Source: Actinomycetota bacterium (GTDB taxonomy: Bacteria > Actinomycetota > Actinomycetes > UBA12327). Taken from it: a DNA stretch of 6,495 bases. This document shows positions 5,210 through 6,495 of this stretch, in pieces. How positions within the stretch are numbered: the stretch's first letter is position 1; every line of letters starts with the position of its first letter. The notes under the pieces were generated by a model that was given only the letters and a program-made list of their open reading frames with translations, made no database searches and was not told where the DNA came from. Both the position numbers and the translations under genes were made by a program. Location: NCBI GenBank assembly GCA_003529305.1, contig DPWC01000194.1, positions 476-6,970 on the forward strand, read 5' to 3'.

Positions 5210-5995
5210 TCACCCGCGTCGGGTGCGGGCGAGGAACTCCGCGGTGCGAGCCTCAATCGGGCTTTCCAGTACCTGCGACGGCGGTCCTTGCTCCAGTACC
5301 CGCCCGTTGTCAAGGAAGCACACTCGATCGGCTACTTCGCGAGCAAAGGACATCTCGTGGGTTGCCATCAGGATCGTCATCCCCGATGTCGACAGCTCAC
5401 GCACGACATCGAGCACCTCACCCACGAGCTGCGGATCCAAAGCCGAGGTGATCTCGTCAAAGAGCATCAACTCAGGATCCACCGCCAGAGCACGCACGAT
5501 GGCAACGCGCTGCTGCTGGCCTCCTGAGAGTCGATCCGGAAAAGTCTCGGCACGCTCAGCCAAGCCGAACCGATCCAACAGCGTGCGCGCAGCCTGCTCG
5601 GCTTGTGCCCGTGAAGTACCCAGCACCTTGCGCGGCCCCAGGGTGATGTTGTCCAGCACGCTCAGATGCGGGAAGAGGTTGTAGCCCTGAAAGACGATGC
5701 CGACCCTGCGGCGCACCAAATCCAGATCAGCACCCGGCGGCGTAACTTCGAGGTCGCCATCAAGCACGATGTGGCCGGCATCGACTTCCTCAAGACCATT
5801 GATGCATCGCAGCAGTGTCGACTTGCCCGATCCTGAAGCGCCAATCAACGCCACGACCTCGTGCGGTCGCACCTGAAGATCCAGCCCGACGAGCACGGCG
5901 TGTTCGCCGTAGGCCTTGTGCACCTGTTCCACAAGCAGCAGCGGGGCCTCTGCACCCTGCGGCATCGACGGCATCATCGGCATCGTCGACATCAC
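5210..5995 (-). CDS. Polar amino acid ABC transporter, ATP-binding subunit
   Basis: This is the cytoplasmic ATPase of a polar amino acid importer (GlnQ/HisP/GluA type), driving uptake through the permease encoded just upstream. The 261-residue protein has Walker A GASGSGKST (52-60), Q-loop VFQGYNLFPHLSVLDNI (101-117), signature LSGGQQQRVAI (156-166), Walker B LMLFDE (176-181) with the catalytic Glu181, D-loop SALD (184-187) and switch His213 in ATHEMSFA. The segment after Walker B reads DEITSALDP where many relatives have DEPTSALDP, a variant I recall in this transporter group and not expected to abolish function. The GTG at 5995 overlaps the permease TGA by 4 bases. An AGGG at 6005-6002 sits six bases upstream, but in-frame ATGs at 5992, 5983, 5977, 5974 and 5965 make the true start uncertain. 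The exact amino acid carried cannot be read from this subunit. Confidence 0.95.
   Translation of the reverse strand: MMSTMPMMPSMPQGAEAPLLLVEQVHKAYGEHAVLVGLDLQVRPHEVVALIGASGSGKSTLLRCINGLEEVDAGHIVLDGDLEVTPPGADLDLVRRRVGIVFQGYNLFPHLSVLDNITLGPRKVLGTSRAQAEQAARTLLDRFGLAERAETFPDRLSGGQQQRVAIVRALAVDPELMLFDEITSALDPQLVGEVLDVVRELSTSGMTILMATHEMSFAREVADRVCFLDNGRVLEQGPPSQVLESPIEARTAEFLARTRRG
5211..5225 (-). promoter_or_regulatory. Small hairpin immediately before the miaB start
   Basis: On the minus strand CACCCG (5225-5220) and CGGGTG (5216-5211) are perfectly complementary around the loop ACG, and the miaB ATG begins one base after the stem. Unfolding it would need a ribosome finishing the ATPase gene, whose TGA overlaps the stem. 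That fits translational coupling of miaB to the transporter gene. It is seen in sequence only; the effect is inferred. Confidence 0.35.
5960..5986 (-). repeat. Three 9-bp tandem repeats at the ATPase gene start
   Basis: Codons 4-12 of the ATP-binding gene are three copies of a nine-base unit NNN-ATG-CCG (ACGATGCCG, ATGATGCCG, TCGATGCCG), giving the Met/Pro-rich leader TMPMMPSMP. The leader lies before the ABC fold and supplies several extra in-frame initiation codons. Confidence 0.7.
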
Positions 5996-6495
5996 CGACC
6001 GCCCTGACCGCGTTGCCGCGTCGCGCGCAGTGCCAGCCAGTCCGCCAAGCGAGTCATCGGCACGGTCAGCACGATGAACAACACCGCCGCCACGACATAA
6101 GGGGTGAAGTTGAACGACAGGGACGAGTCAATCTGCGCCTGACGCAGGGCCTCAATCGGGCCGATGACCGAGACCAATGCGGTGTCCTTTTGCAGCGAGA
6201 TGAAGTCATTGAGCAACGGCGGCACCACCCGCCGCACAGCCTGCGGCAGCACCACAAAGCGCGAGGTCTGCCAGGTCGTCAGCCCGATGGATCGGGCCGC
6301 AGCGCGTTGTGAGGGGTGCACCGATTCAATGCCAGCGCGAAAGACCTCAGAGACATAGGCCGCGTAGGACAAAACCAAAGCCACCGTTCCCCAGATCACC
6401 GGATCGGCGGGGATTGCATCGCTGTTCAGCGCCGGCACTCCAAAGCCGAGCAGAAGCACCAGCAAAATCGTTGGGATAGCGCGAAAGATGTCGGC
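5992..6495 (-). CDS. Polar amino acid ABC transporter permease, C-terminal part (runs off the right edge)
   Basis: This is the inner-membrane channel subunit of a polar amino acid importer of the HisM/GlnP type. The frame is open to the right edge, so the N-terminus is missing and 167 residues are visible, beginning ADIFRAIPTILLVLLLGFG, which matches the conserved family segment (F-R-x-x-P-x). The cytoplasmic loop that docks on the ATPase is clear: about residues 60-110, including AAARSIGLTTWQTSRFVVLP and then NDFISLQKDTALVSVIG. Membrane segments are visible near residues 9-22, 36-52 and 134-151. The gene ends with a TGA that overlaps the ATPase GTG start by 4 bases, so the two are co-translated and surely partners. 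A substrate-binding protein gene and perhaps a second permease would be expected to the right of the window. Specificity cannot be decided here; glutamate or glutamine-type uptake is plausible for actinobacteria with this neighbourhood. Confidence 0.95.
   Translation of the reverse strand, partial: ADIFRAIPTILLVLLLGFGVPALNSDAIPADPVIWGTVALVLSYAAYVSEVFRAGIESVHPSQRAAARSIGLTTWQTSRFVVLPQAVRRVVPPLLNDFISLQKDTALVSVIGPIEALRQAQIDSSLSFNFTPYVVAAVLFIVLTVPMTRLADWLALRATRQRGQGGR

Noticed and set aside
4865..5527. 220-residue plus-strand open frame across the miaB/ATPase junction
   Set aside because: Antisense to two genes with intact motifs; no recognisable domain.
1..6495. Mobile element, phage, toxin-antitoxin or defence system
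   Set aside because: No transposase, integrase, terminal inverted repeats, tRNA attachment site or defence domain is visible; gene content and order are typical chromosomal core.

Overview
This window looks like chromosomal core DNA from a high-GC actinobacterium (Actinomycetota). Three things point that way: GC-rich codon use throughout, several GTG starts, and a gene order (class III extradiol dioxygenase-like protein, miaA, dapF, hflX) that I know as conserved across actinobacteria. I cannot name the genus from the sequence. There are no RNA genes, insertion sequences, CRISPR arrays or signs of recent transfer.

Layout. Bases 1-2891 hold a tightly packed minus-strand operon, read right to left: a dioxygenase-fold protein of unknown role, miaA (tRNA A37 prenyltransferase), dapF (diaminopimelate epimerase) and the first 124 codons of hflX (ribosome-associated GTPase). 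Neighbouring genes overlap by 4, 4 and 1 bases. Bases 2892-3072 are a divergent intergenic region with a pair of 32-bp-spaced direct repeats. Bases 3073-3660 hold the only plus-strand gene, a 195-residue exported or membrane-anchored PepSY protein with a proline/threonine/glutamate repeat linker and an acidic tail. Bases 3707-6495 hold a second minus-strand operon, read right to left: the C-terminal part of a polar amino acid ABC permease, its ATP-binding subunit, and miaB (tRNA methylthiotransferase). These genes also overlap or abut.

How the genes fit together. MiaA and MiaB carry out successive steps of 2-methylthio-N6-isopentenyladenosine formation at tRNA position 37, yet they lie in two separate operons divided by the PepSY gene. 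DapF supplies meso-diaminopimelate for lysine and peptidoglycan. The permease and ATPase form the inner-membrane engine of an amino acid importer. HflX rescues or splits stalled ribosomes. Most of the window is therefore housekeeping. The least explained parts are the PepSY gene, the repeat pair in its upstream region, the hairpins covering the 3' end of miaB, and the dioxygenase-like protein, which lacks the usual metal-binding motif. I found no convincing new multi-gene system.
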